The notes below the pieces were generated by a model. It ran no database searches, was not told the origin of the DNA, and saw only the letters and a list, made by a program, of their open reading frames with translations. This document shows, piece by piece, positions 11,160-21,571 of a DNA stretch of 64,000 nucleotides. A program made the position numbers and the translations under genes. The DNA comes from Prunus persica (taxonomy: Eukaryota; Streptophyta; Magnoliopsida; Rosales; Rosaceae), in NCBI RefSeq assembly GCF_000346465.2, contig NC_034014.1, positions 6,888,507-6,952,506 on the forward strand, written 5' to 3'. Positions within the stretch are counted from its first letter, which is position 1, and each line of letters begins with the position of its first letter.

Positions 11160-11934
11160 TAGTTCGATCTAGGGACCTGTGCTTGTGTTCTTCTTGAAAT
11201 TTAAGTGCTCTTCTCCCCCCTTGAGAGGGGGGGGGGGGGAGGGGGAGTGAAAGGGATATGTTTATTGACCTATCCCAATTACCTTGACATATTTCCATGA
11301 AGATGTTGCTTATTTCTTGACTCCGACGACCCCTTCTCTTCAAGGGGAGAGGAAGATTGAAGAGAAGTTGTGTCTGAGTGAATTAGCTAAAGTTTATATG
11401 GAAGAATTTATTGTTGCCACTGCCGTGCTCATGGGGTTTCGGTGTTCTGCCTTACCTATTGCCGTGCTCACAGGGTTTCTGTGTTCTGCCTTACCAATTG
11501 CTGTGCTCACACAGTTTCTGTGTTCTGCCTTACCTACTGCCGTGCTCACAGGGTTTCTGTGTTCTGCCTTATCTACAGCCGTGCTTACAGGATTTATGTG
11601 TTTTGCTATGTGCCCTATTTTTTAGGGTTTGCTCTTGTGTTTCCGCTGTGAACTTTGTTTTAGTTTGTCACTTGTTTCACTCGTGGTTGACTAAAAGATC
11701 TTCTCTACAATTGTTACTTCTCAAGTATGGTGTTCTGTGACTCGCTTGTCAAGTTGAGCGTGCGAAATATCTTTGCCCAACTTGAGGGGGAGTGTTGGCG
11801 AGTCCTTACTTAGTTAGAATTTTGGTTTCTTATTTCGTTAGAATTTTGGTTACTTACCAATTATATTTTGTCCTATTGTAATAGAGATTATTTTATTTAG
11901 TGTTATGGGGGTTGATGATTTTTTTTCAACCCTC
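11160..11934 (+). pseudogene. Foreign copia fragment inside the young element
   Basis: Compared with the related element at 868-950, this is extra sequence between the primer-binding site and the gag start. It translates to an integrase-RT linker-like segment (YFHEDVAYFLTP, about 11287-11320). It then runs through a 39-bp tandem repeat and ends with a polypurine tract (TTGAGGGGGAG) followed by TGTTGGCGAGTCC (from about 11792), which looks like the start of another element's LTR. It appears to be a captured 3' piece of a different copia element with internal deletions. Confidence 0.6.
11421..11615. repeat. 39-bp tandem repeat x 5
   Basis: Five copies of a unit beginning TGCCGTGCTCA and ending TGTTCTGCCTTACCTA. 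The period of 39 is a multiple of three, so all frames stay open across it. This explains three overlapping open frames here. Confidence 0.85.
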
Positions 11935-12588
11935 ATGGAGGTAGCACCACCGACTCATTCTCTCATTCTCCACCAACCATCGTTGAGTTGAATGCCCAGA
12001 TGGCTCCGCTCCTACAGATGCAGACTTTGACCCCGAACCCGATCCAGAATCAGGATCCTCTTTTGACGACCCCGACCCCGACCACGACTATGAGGACGAC
12101 CACCCAGACCCCGACCCCGACTATGACGACGACGACCCCGACCTCGACCCCGACCCCGACCCCGACTATGACGACGACGACCCCGACCCCGACTCCGAAG
12201 ACGACCCCGACCCCGACCCCGACTCTGAAGACGACCCCGACCCCAACCCCGACTCCGAAGACGACCCCGACCCCCACTCCGATGATGACCCCAACCCCGA
12301 ATTTGTCTCTGACTCAGACCCTGATCCCGATTTCGACTCCGACTCTGGCCTCGACTCAGGCTCAGATTCCGATCCTAATTCCTACTCAACCTGTATCCTA
12401 TGCATCTTCCGCTGCACAGATTATGACTTCTCGACTAACGACCCCGACATATGGACCAGATTGCGCATTTTGTGAAATCCGAGGATCAATTGGCGGATAT
12501 TTTGACAAAAGCGATTTCCAGTAAAGCATTCCACAATTCATTAGATCAGTTGGGCATTGGCGACATCTATGCACCAACTGAGGGGGAG
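11935..12588 (+). pseudogene. gag fragment fused to the RNase H terminus
   Basis: Sequence from about 11935 aligns with the gag start of the older element near 945. A low-complexity repeat of GACCCCGACC type (about 12066-12300) follows, giving Thr-Pro runs in one frame and Asp-Pro runs in another. At about 12449 the gag sequence jumps directly to the RNase H end (FVKSEDQLADILTKA, ending with the typical GIGDIYAPTEGEC). The junction is an internal deletion of zinc knuckle, integrase and most of RT. Confidence 0.75.
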
Positions 12589-12822
12589 TGTTGGCGTGAC
12601 TTGTGGATATTGACTTACTTTCCTTACACACCAAGAATTCCTATTATAATTGTAATTGATTTACTTTAATTTCTGATTTCCTACTGCAAATAGATTTAGG
12701 AATTTATTATTTACTTGCCTATTCAGGTTTCGTTGTATTATAAATATGACCTCCTACAAGGAGAAGAATACACAGAAAATTCCCACAAACAAATATTCTC
12801 TCATAGTTTTCATATTTTAGCA
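12589..12822 (+). repeat. 3' LTR of the young element
   Basis: 234 bp, preceded by a polypurine tract. It differs from the 5' LTR by one visible change (TGTGGATATT instead of TGTGCATATT). Confidence 0.95.
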
Positions 12823-12997
12823 GTCCCTTGTCATGCGCTCACGCGCATTCGATTTGATTTTTTTTTTTAAATTTTTAAATTTTGTAGCGAAAGATATCTA
12901 AGAGGTATTAAATTTTTGGTTTTAAGGGAAACTCCATATATGATCTATTTGATTTTATTTCAACATAAAAACCGTAAAGTTACCTTATTTTGATTAA

Positions 12998-13797
12998 GGT
13001 GTTGTTAAAGGAATCTTAAAATTAACTGAGTATATAAGTACATCTTAATAAGTAAATTAAAATGTAAAATTAATTAAGTACAACCTATTTAACTATCAAA
13101 AATATCCCTGAAACACTCTAACTCTATCACACGAACACCCTAATACTAAGTACACCCTATTTTAAATGAATTGGTTGTCTTCATCAAATTTGTTCCTATC
13201 AACTCCTTTTCCCTTCATCAAATGTAAACCCTCAGAGATTCACCCACGCATTGAACCAAATTCATGAGTATTTAGGAAGGCTGGATCATTATTTGATAGA
13301 TTTGTTTTTGTAAGCTGCCATTTGAGCTTTCTTCGTGGTTCTATTATCCTCCTATGGAATATTCATAGACATGGTTGCTCTAAGTAATGAGCTGACATGA
13401 TACATTGCATAAAAAAATAAAATAAAAAATAAAGATAAGTTTTTAACTAAACTACCACCGGTTGTTTAACTTACCAAGATCGCACATGACTGTTCAACTT
13501 TTTCAGTGTCTTTTTCCCAACTCTTGTTTAACTCAAATTGTTGTTTTTGGGATTGCTGGGCTGATTAACTTTTTAAAGACTTCGAATTTGTATCTCAAAT
13601 ATGTTTCGAATCAAGCTCTGAAATTTTAATTTGATTAGACTTGAATATGATGAATAGAGTGTACTTATTAAAATTATATTTATTTTATAATTTAATATAT
13701 TTTTTTTAGTCATTTTATAATAGAATAAATTAATAATTTAATAAATAATTTAATAATATAGTGTACTCAGTTAATTTTAAGTTTCTTTAACATCACC
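12998..13797. mobile_element. TIR transposon (hAT- or Mutator-like), 800 bp
   Basis: The left end GGTGTTGTTAAAGGAATCTT and the reverse of the right end GGTGATGTTAAAGAAACTT continue into a shared 'taaaattaactgagta' segment, giving inverted repeats of about 40 bp. The flanks are TTTGATTAA (12989-12997) and TTTGATTAT (13798-13806), a 9-bp duplication with one mismatch or an 8-bp perfect one if the end is shifted by one. No transposase is visible inside. It could belong to the Mutator or hAT group. Confidence 0.7.
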
Positions 13798-14744
13798 TTT
13801 GATTATAATTTCTCAAACTCTCTGTCTCTCTATCCCTTATACGAATATGAGATGTTAAGATGGGGATGTAACTAGAGTTCTCGTAACGCATAAAAGATTA
13901 CACTTTGATTAGAAAAAATAATAATTTTTTTTTGTAGATGGTTTTCTTTGTTTTGGGTAATTTGAGATGGTGATGCTTTAATGCAATTTTTTTTGTCAAA
14001 ATTCTTTAATGCAATTATCAAGTCTCTGTTTTGATTAATCCTAGCCTCTTTCTCCCTATGTGAGTTCCAAAGACAAACTTCATAGATGAGGAGGAGGAAG
14101 AAGCGTCATTGGTCCCTCCTCTCATTCCTCTCTTCTTGTCTTTTTATTTTGGGTTAGTGAATAAGTCTACTAAGGCGTTTTGAATAAGAAACCCCTTGTG
14201 TGGTGATTTCTTTTGAGCCATGCTCATGTTAAAGTTCCTTCTCCTAATGAAATCATTCACCCAAAATCTACTCTCTAACACTGCTCATGTTCTCTAAATT
14301 CAATTCTACATCGTATTTGACGGAGTTTGCTGTAAATCACCCAATCGTTCTTCGGCATGGTTGTTGTTTTGTTTTATGTGTTCACTCTTATGCGCAGGTA
14401 TATCATTGGAAACCATTTTTTCCCCAGATCTGTTACGGATTTTGTTCTTGCTTCAAGATTTTATGAGGTGATGGGTGTGGCTGTGACGACACTTCTTCAG
14501 GAGGTGGTGGCAAGGTTCATTAGGTTTCCAAGTTGCTTTACGGTTTCGGCTATGTTGGGTTTGTGGGCTTTGTTTAGAATTATGCTTAATTATGGTGATG
14601 TGGGCTAATAGTTTTAATGCGGCTTTTGTCTGCTTAGCATGTTAATTTGTTGCCCTCTTGAGATTGGTGCTTTAGATGTCATGTTAATATCTTTTATTGT
14701 GTTGTTGAAGTTTATGTAATGAAGTTTCTCTTTGGCCAATGGGA

Positions 14745-14905
14745 GTCTAGCCTGGTAGAAAAGGGCCTTGACTTGCAGACAAGAGATTTCAGGTTTGAAC
14801 CTTCATGCAGTGGTGAACCTATTAAGGCACAAGAAGGTGCAGTTGTACCTCTCCTCGTTGAAAAAGCCATTGTTGCATCTCTACTCAACTTGGAAGGTAC
14901 ACTCT
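14745..14905 (+). repeat. Possible tRNA-derived SINE
   Basis: A box-A-like segment (TAGCCTGGTAGAAAAGG) and a box-B-like segment (GGTTTGAACCTT) lie about 45 bp apart. A related sequence lies at about 43395-43470, and a weaker one near 36515-36575. This is a pattern match by eye only. Confidence 0.4.
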
Positions 14906-15494
14906 AGGTGTTCCACGAAAAATAAAATGATGTTTGGACTAGGCTTTAAAAAAAAAAAATAAAAAGAAGAAAACCTGGACTGCCATTTCATGGATGGGCT
15001 TTAACAACATTTTATCTATGGCCTACATAAAAAAGGAAAAAAGGCTTTAAATAAGGGCTTTAAACTCTAGGGCTTTTAACAAGTAGGTTTTTATTATTAT
15101 TTATTTATTTATTTGAACAAGGATTTAAAAAAGGAAACTTTAGCACAATTCTTTATTTACGTGGAATTGGGAGTTCTCTTTATAAAGGACCAATTTACTA
15201 TCACACAAATTTATCAAATGTGCATCCTAAGAATTCTGCATTTTTTTCCTTCTTGAGTACGCAAATCCAAAGTAAGTCTGATGCGTATTTTTTCTTCTTC
15301 TTGAGCAAACACCAATCCAAAGTATGTTTTTACTTGTATTAGTAATGAAAATATAATGCGACGTTTTCATTATATGAAAGCTCGTCAACAAAAGTTGTAG
15401 GTTATTTGTAATGTTTTTCTTTTTATTTTTTTATAATGATTTATGAATAACATTGGTATTCTTTAAATTATAAGGATATTTTGTTGTCAATTAT

Positions 15495-15594
15495 NNNNNN
15501 NNNNNNNNNNNNNNNNNNNNNNNNNNNNNNNNNNNNNNNNNNNNNNNNNNNNNNNNNNNNNNNNNNNNNNNNNNNNNNNNNNNNNNNNNNNNNN
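15495..15594. other. Assembly gap (100 Ns)
   Basis: Exactly 100 Ns, the usual placeholder for a gap of unknown size. It lies in FLA spacer sequence, so an FLA copy or transposon could be missing here. Confidence 0.99.
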
Positions 15595-15844
15595 CTATCT
15601 GTTTTGACTACATTTTGTTTGGAGTCTTTCTCTTCATGTAGTCCTGAATTTTCTAGCCATGACATAGAACAGATTTTGGGTGTAATGAGCGAAAATAATA
15701 ATTTATATCGAAGGTCAAAGGTTTGCCACTTTCATGACCTTTTTTGAGAAACTCTAGACCTCTCTTTCTAAAAAAAACAAAAAAAACACTCCCAAAATCA
15801 CATGTATTGTTATGACTTGATTTTTTCAAGCTTTATATAATATT

Positions 15845-16060
15845 TTTATTATTATTCTAAATTTGCAATCTTAGTTGGGATGTCTATGCCAGAGTTTTTT
15901 CGATCCTGCGTAGTCGTTAATGGAAGCGCACCAAATTATCTTAATTTTGATGTTAGATCGCTCCGTTATTGTTATGTCCCTTTGTGACTAGTGGCTTTTT
16001 TGACTAAATTATGAATGCAATCACATAATTTCTCCGAAAACAAAAAAAGAGTTCAAAGGT
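15845..16060 (+). repeat. LINE-like 3' end fragment
   Basis: Two blocks (about 15855-15905 and 15970-16010) match, in reverse orientation, the sequence at 58231-58375. In both copies the motif that reads TGAATTATGAATGCAAT or similar lies close to an A-rich end, as in plant LINE 3' ends. Only the tail is present. Confidence 0.5.
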
Positions 16061-16539
16061 TCATGATACTAAAGGGGTCATGATGTCAAAACAATAATGT
16101 TATTGGGACCGAACTTACTACTTTTTCGCATTTCTTTTTATGTATTGTATGATTTCATGTATGATTGATTCTAAGACTATTTTTATAGCATAAGGATAGC
16201 TTGAATTTTTATGAATACAAGCAATAGGTTAGAGTTTTTCGTTTCTAGTTTACCATTCACGATCACTCTTATTCTAAAATACATTCAAAATGGTACTCCA
16301 AAAGTGAAAAATGATGAATTATCAAAAAGACCCATGTACTCATTTTCTGGAGGAATTTACACAAGTTTCTCAAAATAAACAGAAGCCCAAGATGAAATGC
16401 AAATGAAATTACTATTACAGATACAAAAAACCAAAACAAAACAAGAAGCCAATGAAGTGCAACAAAACAGTATTAATCTCGCATACAGATCACATTTCTG
16501 ACATGCAATACAACAATTATTACCCTACAAACAATTTTG

Positions 16540-17415
16540 TCAACAAAAGCTTAATGCTGCAGCAGCAACCATAGCAACTGCAATGGAGACAATGCCATTA
16601 AATTTGGGGATCAGAGTAGGCACAGCACCAGACTTCGTCAATTCAGTAACAGGACTGTCATCAGATGATGACGTCTTTTTAGGCTTCTCTTGCACCGGAG
16701 CCGGTGCTGGTGAAGGTGGGTGATGCTTGGGAGCAAAAACACCATAAGGCTGGAGCACACTGTCAAGTTGGTAAATAGCAATTTGACTATCAGAGTAGAC
16801 AGTACCTGAAATGGAGGTGTTGACAAGACCAGTTGATATGTTGACTGCCTTGCCTGAAGTGGTAATGTTTAGAGGATACTCAAATCCATCTCCAGCTTGG
16901 GTCCTCACTGGGTTGCTGAGAGTTTGGAAGTTTTGGATTGTGAGAAAATCTGGGATCAGATGGAATTGTAAGAGCTGGACTTTTTGCTCATCGCTCAAAG
17001 AGTTGAGTGAGCCTGTGCTGAGCTTTGAGAAGGCACTGTCAGTGGGGGCTAAAACGGTGAGTTGGCTATTTGAGTTGTTGAGTTGTTTGTAGAGCTGGTT
17101 GTCTACTTGGGTGCTTTTCAAAAGGCGGATTAAGACATTGAAGCCACCTGCTTTTTCAAGGATTTTGGTGATGTTGGTTGGGCCTGCAGGTGCAGGGGCA
17201 TCAGCTGGTGGTGCTGGAACTGCTGGCCCTGTAATTGATGGGGCAGCTGGGGCAATTGGGGCTGCTGGGGCAATTGGGGCAGCTGGGGTAGCTGGGGCGG
17301 CAGGAGCAGCCGGAGCAGCAGCAGGAGCTTGGGATATGATTTTGGTGCAATGGGAAAGGAAGATGAGTGTAAGTGTGAGTGAGAAAAGAGGCTGATTCTG
17401 AAGCTTCATCATCAT
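16540..17415 (-). CDS. Fasciclin-like arabinogalactan protein (FLA11/12 type), copy 2
   Basis: A 291-residue intronless FLA with the same plan as copy 1: signal peptide (about 1-28, starting MMMKLQNQPLF), Ala-Pro region with ATPAAPIAPAAP units, one FAS1 domain with LTVLAPTDSAF, a SPAPAPV glycomodule and a hydrophobic GPI-type tail ending in SFC. An in-frame Met exists 19 codons further up (17472). I prefer 17415 because it places the signal peptide at the N-terminus and matches the other copies. The sequence is very close to copy 3, including the flanks, so these two are the most recent duplicates. Its promoter has TACAAAAT in place of the TATA box (17550-17557), which might lower or shift expression. 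Confidence 0.94.
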   Translation of the reverse strand: MMMKLQNQPLFSLTLTLIFLSHCTKIISQAPAAAPAAPAAPATPAAPIAPAAPIAPAAPSITGPAVPAPPADAPAPAGPTNITKILEKAGGFNVLIRLLKSTQVDNQLYKQLNNSNSQLTVLAPTDSAFSKLSTGSLNSLSDEQKVQLLQFHLIPDFLTIQNFQTLSNPVRTQAGDGFEYPLNITTSGKAVNISTGLVNTSISGTVYSDSQIAIYQLDSVLQPYGVFAPKHHPPSPAPAPVQEKPKKTSSSDDSPVTELTKSGAVPTLIPKFNGIVSIAVAMVAAAALSFC

Positions 17416-19185
17416 GTTTTTGAGTGTGGTGGGTTTTGGTTTCTTAATTTGCTTGAAAACAAGTAATGCCAATGCAGGAGTGGTGCTTGCACAAGGTGTT
17501 TGCTATTTTGTGCAAGTGTTTGATTGAGTTTTGAGGGGAATGGAGAGGGATTTTGTAAGTGGTGGGAGATGAGGGATTTAGGTGAGGAGGGTGATAATTA
17601 TTTGATCAGTTATACAACCTTCGCAGTTAGCATGTCTGTCTTTGTTGGGAAGGTGAGAGAGAGGAAATGAAGATATAGTGAGATTGTGGTGTTAGAGCTA
17701 CTAGTTTGCTTTCATCTAATCATTTGGTGTTTAAGATTTGCCTAGTTAGATTGTGGCGTTAGAGCTACTAGTTAATTTGCTTTTATCTAATCATTTGGGG
17801 TTCAGGATTTACCTCCACAAAAGCCTAAAGCTTGTTTTGTTTCTAATTAAAATTTTCTTCTATTAACTTCCTCCCCCGAAAATTAACATAGTGGTTGCGT
17901 ACGAACCTTAGGTCCCCAAAATTATTTTCTCTTTCTCATATTATTCTGCTTTAGCTCCCTCCCTTTCTTCTCAGTCTCTCTCTGAGCCTCTCTTTATTAA
18001 ACAAATACGATATGTGACTAGAGTTCTCCTAAGGTATACAATATTACAATTTAAAGAAGAATTTACTTTTCTAGATGGTTTTCTTTGTTTTAGGTAATTT
18101 GAGATGGTGATGCTTCGATGCAATTATCAAGTATCTATTTTGATTTTTTATTACATTTTGTTTGGAGTGTTTTCTTCTTCATGTGGTCTTAATTTTTTAT
18201 TTTTTTTAACCATAATATATAAACATATTTTTGGGTAACGAAAAAATGTCTTTTTCATATATATATTAATACACAATGCATGATAGGACGTTGAATTCTA
18301 GAGCCTCACTTTGAAGTAAGGGTGGAACCATGATTTTTCATATTAATTTTGGTTATTTTTGTGGCTTTTGTATTTATTTTTAGATTTTCTTCCTAATGTT
18401 GCAGTTTCATCCAGATCAAGCTCAGTTTTGGCGTGCGATATGATCTCTGCTGTTATGTGGTCTGGTGCGATTGTGTTTGTTTTCTTCTCTTTTTTTCATT
18501 TTTCTTTGTTCTAAAGTGATTTTTGTGGTTCAATCTTCTTTTTTTACTGTTGTTTCAGTTTTACCGTGAAGCTCTGTTTTTCTATTGTTGAGGTATGTAT
18601 TTTCTTTATCAGATCAGTTTTTATAAGTTGATTTTTCAACTCTTTGATGTAGTATTTATTTTAGTTCTGGCTTTTTTTAGGTGTTGCTTGGTTGGGGATT
18701 TTCGTAGATTTTGCTGTTGAGGTATGAGTACATTGAATTTGTTGTTCGTTTACAATTTTGATCTTATTTTGTTTTGTTTTGTTTTGTTTTTTGATTATAT
18801 TACGTTTTGATTTCTTTAGGCTACTTCTTTCTATGTGATGCATTGTAGTTTATATTTTTTATTTGTTGATTTGATTTGTTTAGGTTGTTTGTTACTTAGT
18901 TATGTCATGTAGTTTTTCGTCTTGACATGATGATTTTATTGTGTTAGTGGTTTTCCCATACTGGCTGGTGGCTTGTAATTTTTAGTTTTTATTTTCTTTG
19001 GGATGTTGCTTACCCGGTGCTGCAAGAAGATAAACTAATGCTGCAAGATCCTAAAACGCATTGTTGTTTATGTCTAGTGATTTTTTACTAATTTATTTTC
19101 ATTTTTCATTTTCAAGGGTAATAGAGGTTTGTGTGATTGCAGAGTGTACTTATAAGTCCGAAATAGTCAAAATTGGTTTTATTTT
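17416..19185. other. FLA2 promoter and spacer
   Basis: 17416-17870 is the conserved FLA promoter, including the block at 17616-17656. 17870-19185 is AT-rich spacer with no gene. It matches 22850-23125 in the next unit and 13807-14060 in the previous one. The marker CTAATGCTGCAAGATCCTAA occurs at about 19034 and again near 23100. Confidence 0.6.
17550..17557 (-). promoter_or_regulatory. Altered TATA box of FLA2
   Basis: The minus strand reads TACAAAAT where copies 1 and 3 have TATAAAAA. The surrounding promoter is otherwise well conserved. Confidence 0.5.
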
Positions 19186-19189
19186 TGTT

Positions 19190-20060
19190 TTTGTTATGGT
19201 TTATATCATTAATATCTACATTGTTTTGTTATAGAGTAGTAGTTTATTATAGTTTTTGTTTTTTGTTGCAATTTCTTTTTTTGTTTGCAGTTTCTGTTTT
19301 TGTTTACTTCATTGATATTACTTGAATTTGATAGTATTTTATCGTAATTTCTGTTAGCTATGTGAAGGTGTTTTTGCTCTTGCAATTCAGTTTGGTTGCT
19401 TTTGGCTTTTAGTTTAGTTTTGAATTTGGGGAGGTGGTTTGGGTTGTGTTTGTTATAGGGTGATGATAGATTGTTGTTTTGAGGGTTGTTCGAGAGTCTT
19501 TGGCTCAAATTCGACAATACAGTTTCAGTTTCGGTACAATTTTTCCATAAAATTGTTGTGTTTTTTGCGTTTTAAGTACATTTGTTTAAGAATCATTTCA
19601 GTTTTAGTTATGTTCTTTTTCTATAATTTCTTTTTTACTTTTCAATTCATTGATATCTACGTTATTTTGTTATAGAATAGTAGTTGATTGTAGTTTCGGT
19701 TTGTTTATTTCATTTACTATTTTTGTGTCACTTCACTGATATTTATATTATTTTGTTATAGAATAGTAGTTGATTGCATTTTTTTGTCTTTTTGCAATTT
19801 TCGTTTTTGTTGTGTTTTTCTCAGAGTTGTAAATGATTGAAGTTTCTGTGTTCGTTTTACTTCATTGATATCTACATTGTTTTGCTTTAGAGTAGTAGCT
19901 TATTGCTTCTTCTTTTTTTTAGATTGTTTTGTTTTATATTAATAGTTGATTGTAGTATTTGTGTTTGTTTCACTTCATTGGTATCTGCATTACTTTGTTA
20001 TAAAATTAGTAGTTGATTGCAGTTTTTGTTATTTATTTATTATTATAAGGATTATGATTT
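19190..20060. repeat. Degenerate tandem repeat, about 100-bp unit
   Basis: Several diverged copies of a T-rich unit built around 'cattgatatctacatt' followed by 'tttgttatagaatagtag' and 'ttgattgcagtttttg'. A related array lies at about 23715-24110 in the next FLA spacer. It looks non-coding. Confidence 0.65.
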
Positions 20061-20252
20061 GTTATAGGTTGATGATCGATTATAGTTTTGGAGGTAGTTT
20101 TGGAGTGTTTGGATGAAATTCTGCAGTGCAGTTTTGGTTTCATTATAATTGGTTTTCTAGAATTTACATTTTAAGTACATGCGATAAAGGATCATTTGGG
20201 TTTTATTTATATTTTTTTGGGTAGTGCAATTTATGTTTTTGTTTTACTATAT

Positions 20253-20539
20253 ACTAGCTCCTTGACACATGTTCACGCATGTGCCAATTGGTTTTCTTTT
20301 TCTTTTTTATTTTATTTTTAGAATTAATAAAAGATTAGGGTAGTTATGTTCCATAAAAGTAGGACCTATTATCTTATTTTGTTTTTAATTTTAATTTTTT
20401 TAATATTAAAAAATGTGAATTTACCATATTATCCTCATTTAATTAATAATTTCAATTCTTAATGTTTGAATTAACAAAGGGCATTTTCTGGTATTTTGAA
20501 TGCTTCACCATTCTCTGCCTTTTGCTTTATATATATAGA
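20253..20539 (-). mobile_element. Short Helitron-like element a
   Basis: On the minus strand it starts TCTATATATATAAAGC and ends CTAGT. A 6-bp-stem hairpin (CACATG...CATGTG, 20266-20283) lies 8 bp before the terminal CTAGT. A TC start, a subterminal hairpin and a CTRRT end are Helitron hallmarks. The flanking bases are not the textbook A/T, so the classification is tentative. Confidence 0.6.
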
Positions 20540-20789
20540 AATATACTTTTTTTCAAAAATTTTAAATTTATTTTAGAATTAAAAAAGATAATAGGTAGTT
20601 GTGTTCCATAAAAATAGGATCTATTATTTGATTTTTCTTTTAATTTTAAATTTTTTTAATATGAAAAAGTGTGAATTTACCATATTATTCTCATTTAATT
20701 AATAATTTCAATTCTTAATTTTGCATTAACCAAGGGCATTTTTTGGTATTTTGAATGTTTCACCATTCTCTGCATTTTGCTTTATATAT
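20540..20789 (-). mobile_element. Helitron-like element b, 3' end missing
   Basis: The interior is homologous to element a (shared 'aatttaccatattattctc' segment) and it has the TATATATAAAGC-type start on the minus strand at its right edge. It lacks the hairpin and CTAGT end, being joined directly to element a. Confidence 0.5.
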
Positions 20790-21068
20790 ACTAGCCCATC
20801 GGCGCATGCTCAAGCATGTGCCAATTGGTTTTCTTTTTTCTTTTATATTTTATTTTAGAAATAAGAAAAGATAACATGAGTAGTTATGTTCCATAAAAGT
20901 ATGACCGATTATATAATTTTATTTTATTTTAATATGAAAAAAATGTGAATTTACCATATTATCCTCATTTAATTAATCATTTCAATTCTTAATGTTTGAA
21001 TTAACTAAGGACATTTTCTGGTATTTTGAATGTTTCATCATTCTCTGTTTTTTGCTTTATATATATAC
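20790..21068 (-). mobile_element. Helitron-like element c
   Basis: The minus strand ends CTAGT at 20790-20794, preceded by a hairpin (CATGCT/AGCATG, about 20805-20818). The interior matches elements a and b. The right edge joins an inverted copy of the same family. Confidence 0.55.
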
Positions 21069-21262
21069 TAATATAAGAAAATGTCCAGAAAATGTCAGAA
21101 TGATGAAACATTCAAAATACCAGAAAATATCCTTAGTTAATTCAAATATTAAGAATTAAAATTATTAATTAAATGAGGATAATATGGTAAATTCACACTT
21201 TAAAAAAAAAAATAATGGATCCTATTTTTATGGAACACTTTTTAATTCTAAAAAAAAATTTA
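21069..21262 (+). mobile_element. Helitron-like element d, inverted relative to c
   Basis: The interior reads in the opposite orientation to element c (AAATGAGGATAATATGGTAA near 21170). Together c and d form a palindrome of about 400 bp centred near 21066. The 3' hairpin end is missing. Confidence 0.5.
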
Positions 21263-21571
21263 TTCTTAGAATACATTCAAAATTGTACTCCAAAAGTGAA
21301 AAAGGATTGATCAAGACGCATGTACTAATTTTGTGGAAGAATTTACACAAGTTTCTCAAAATACACAGAAACCGAAGATGAATACAAATGAAAATATTAC
21401 AGATACAAAGAACAAAACAGATAAGAACCCAACGAAAAATTTAACCAAACAGTATTGGTCTCACATACAGATCACATTTCTGACATGCATAACAACAATT
21501 ATTCCAAACCAGTCACCGTACATCATTACCCTTCAAATTCAATCCAACTCCAATTGGAACAAACAATTTTT

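Larger units (their letters stand above)
10913..12822 (+). mobile_element. Young non-autonomous copia-type LTR element, mosaic interior
   Basis: A complete 1910-bp element with 234-bp LTRs (10913-11146 and 12589-12822), a perfect 5-bp target duplication GTCCC (10908-10912 and 12823-12827), a tRNA-Met primer-binding site TGGTATCAGAGC (11147-11158) and a polypurine tract (about 12580-12588). Comparing the LTRs base by base I found one difference, so the insertion is recent. The 1442-bp interior holds about 775 bp of foreign copia sequence, a gag fragment with a proline-threonine repeat, and the last 50 or so residues of RNase H. Integrase and RT are missing, so it must have been mobilised by another element. 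The decayed element at 616-7270 belongs to the same family. Confidence 0.93.
13807..16500. other. Gene-free FLA spacer with assembly gap
   Basis: I see no convincing gene. 13807-14060 is homologous to about 17990-18140 (shared 'tagatggttttctttgtttt' segment), and 15595-15660 is homologous to about 18140-18220, so this is a rearranged copy of the spacer next to FLA2. An 83-codon open frame at 14357-14608 has no recognisable domain. A SINE-like segment, a LINE 3' end and the N gap are listed separately. Confidence 0.6.

Noticed and set aside
11988..12524. 178-codon Thr-Pro-rich frame
   Set aside because: It is a GACCCCGACC-type repeat within the gag fragment of the LTR element, not a cell-wall protein gene. 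It has no signal peptide and ends in the RNase H junction.
14357..14608. Possible small gene
   Set aside because: An 83-codon frame with no domain, no paralogue in the other spacers and no supporting splice structure.
17472..17473. Upstream Met at 17472 (and 22495) as the FLA start
   Set aside because: It would put 19 polar residues ahead of the signal peptide and is not available in copies 1 and 4. The MMMK start matches the others.
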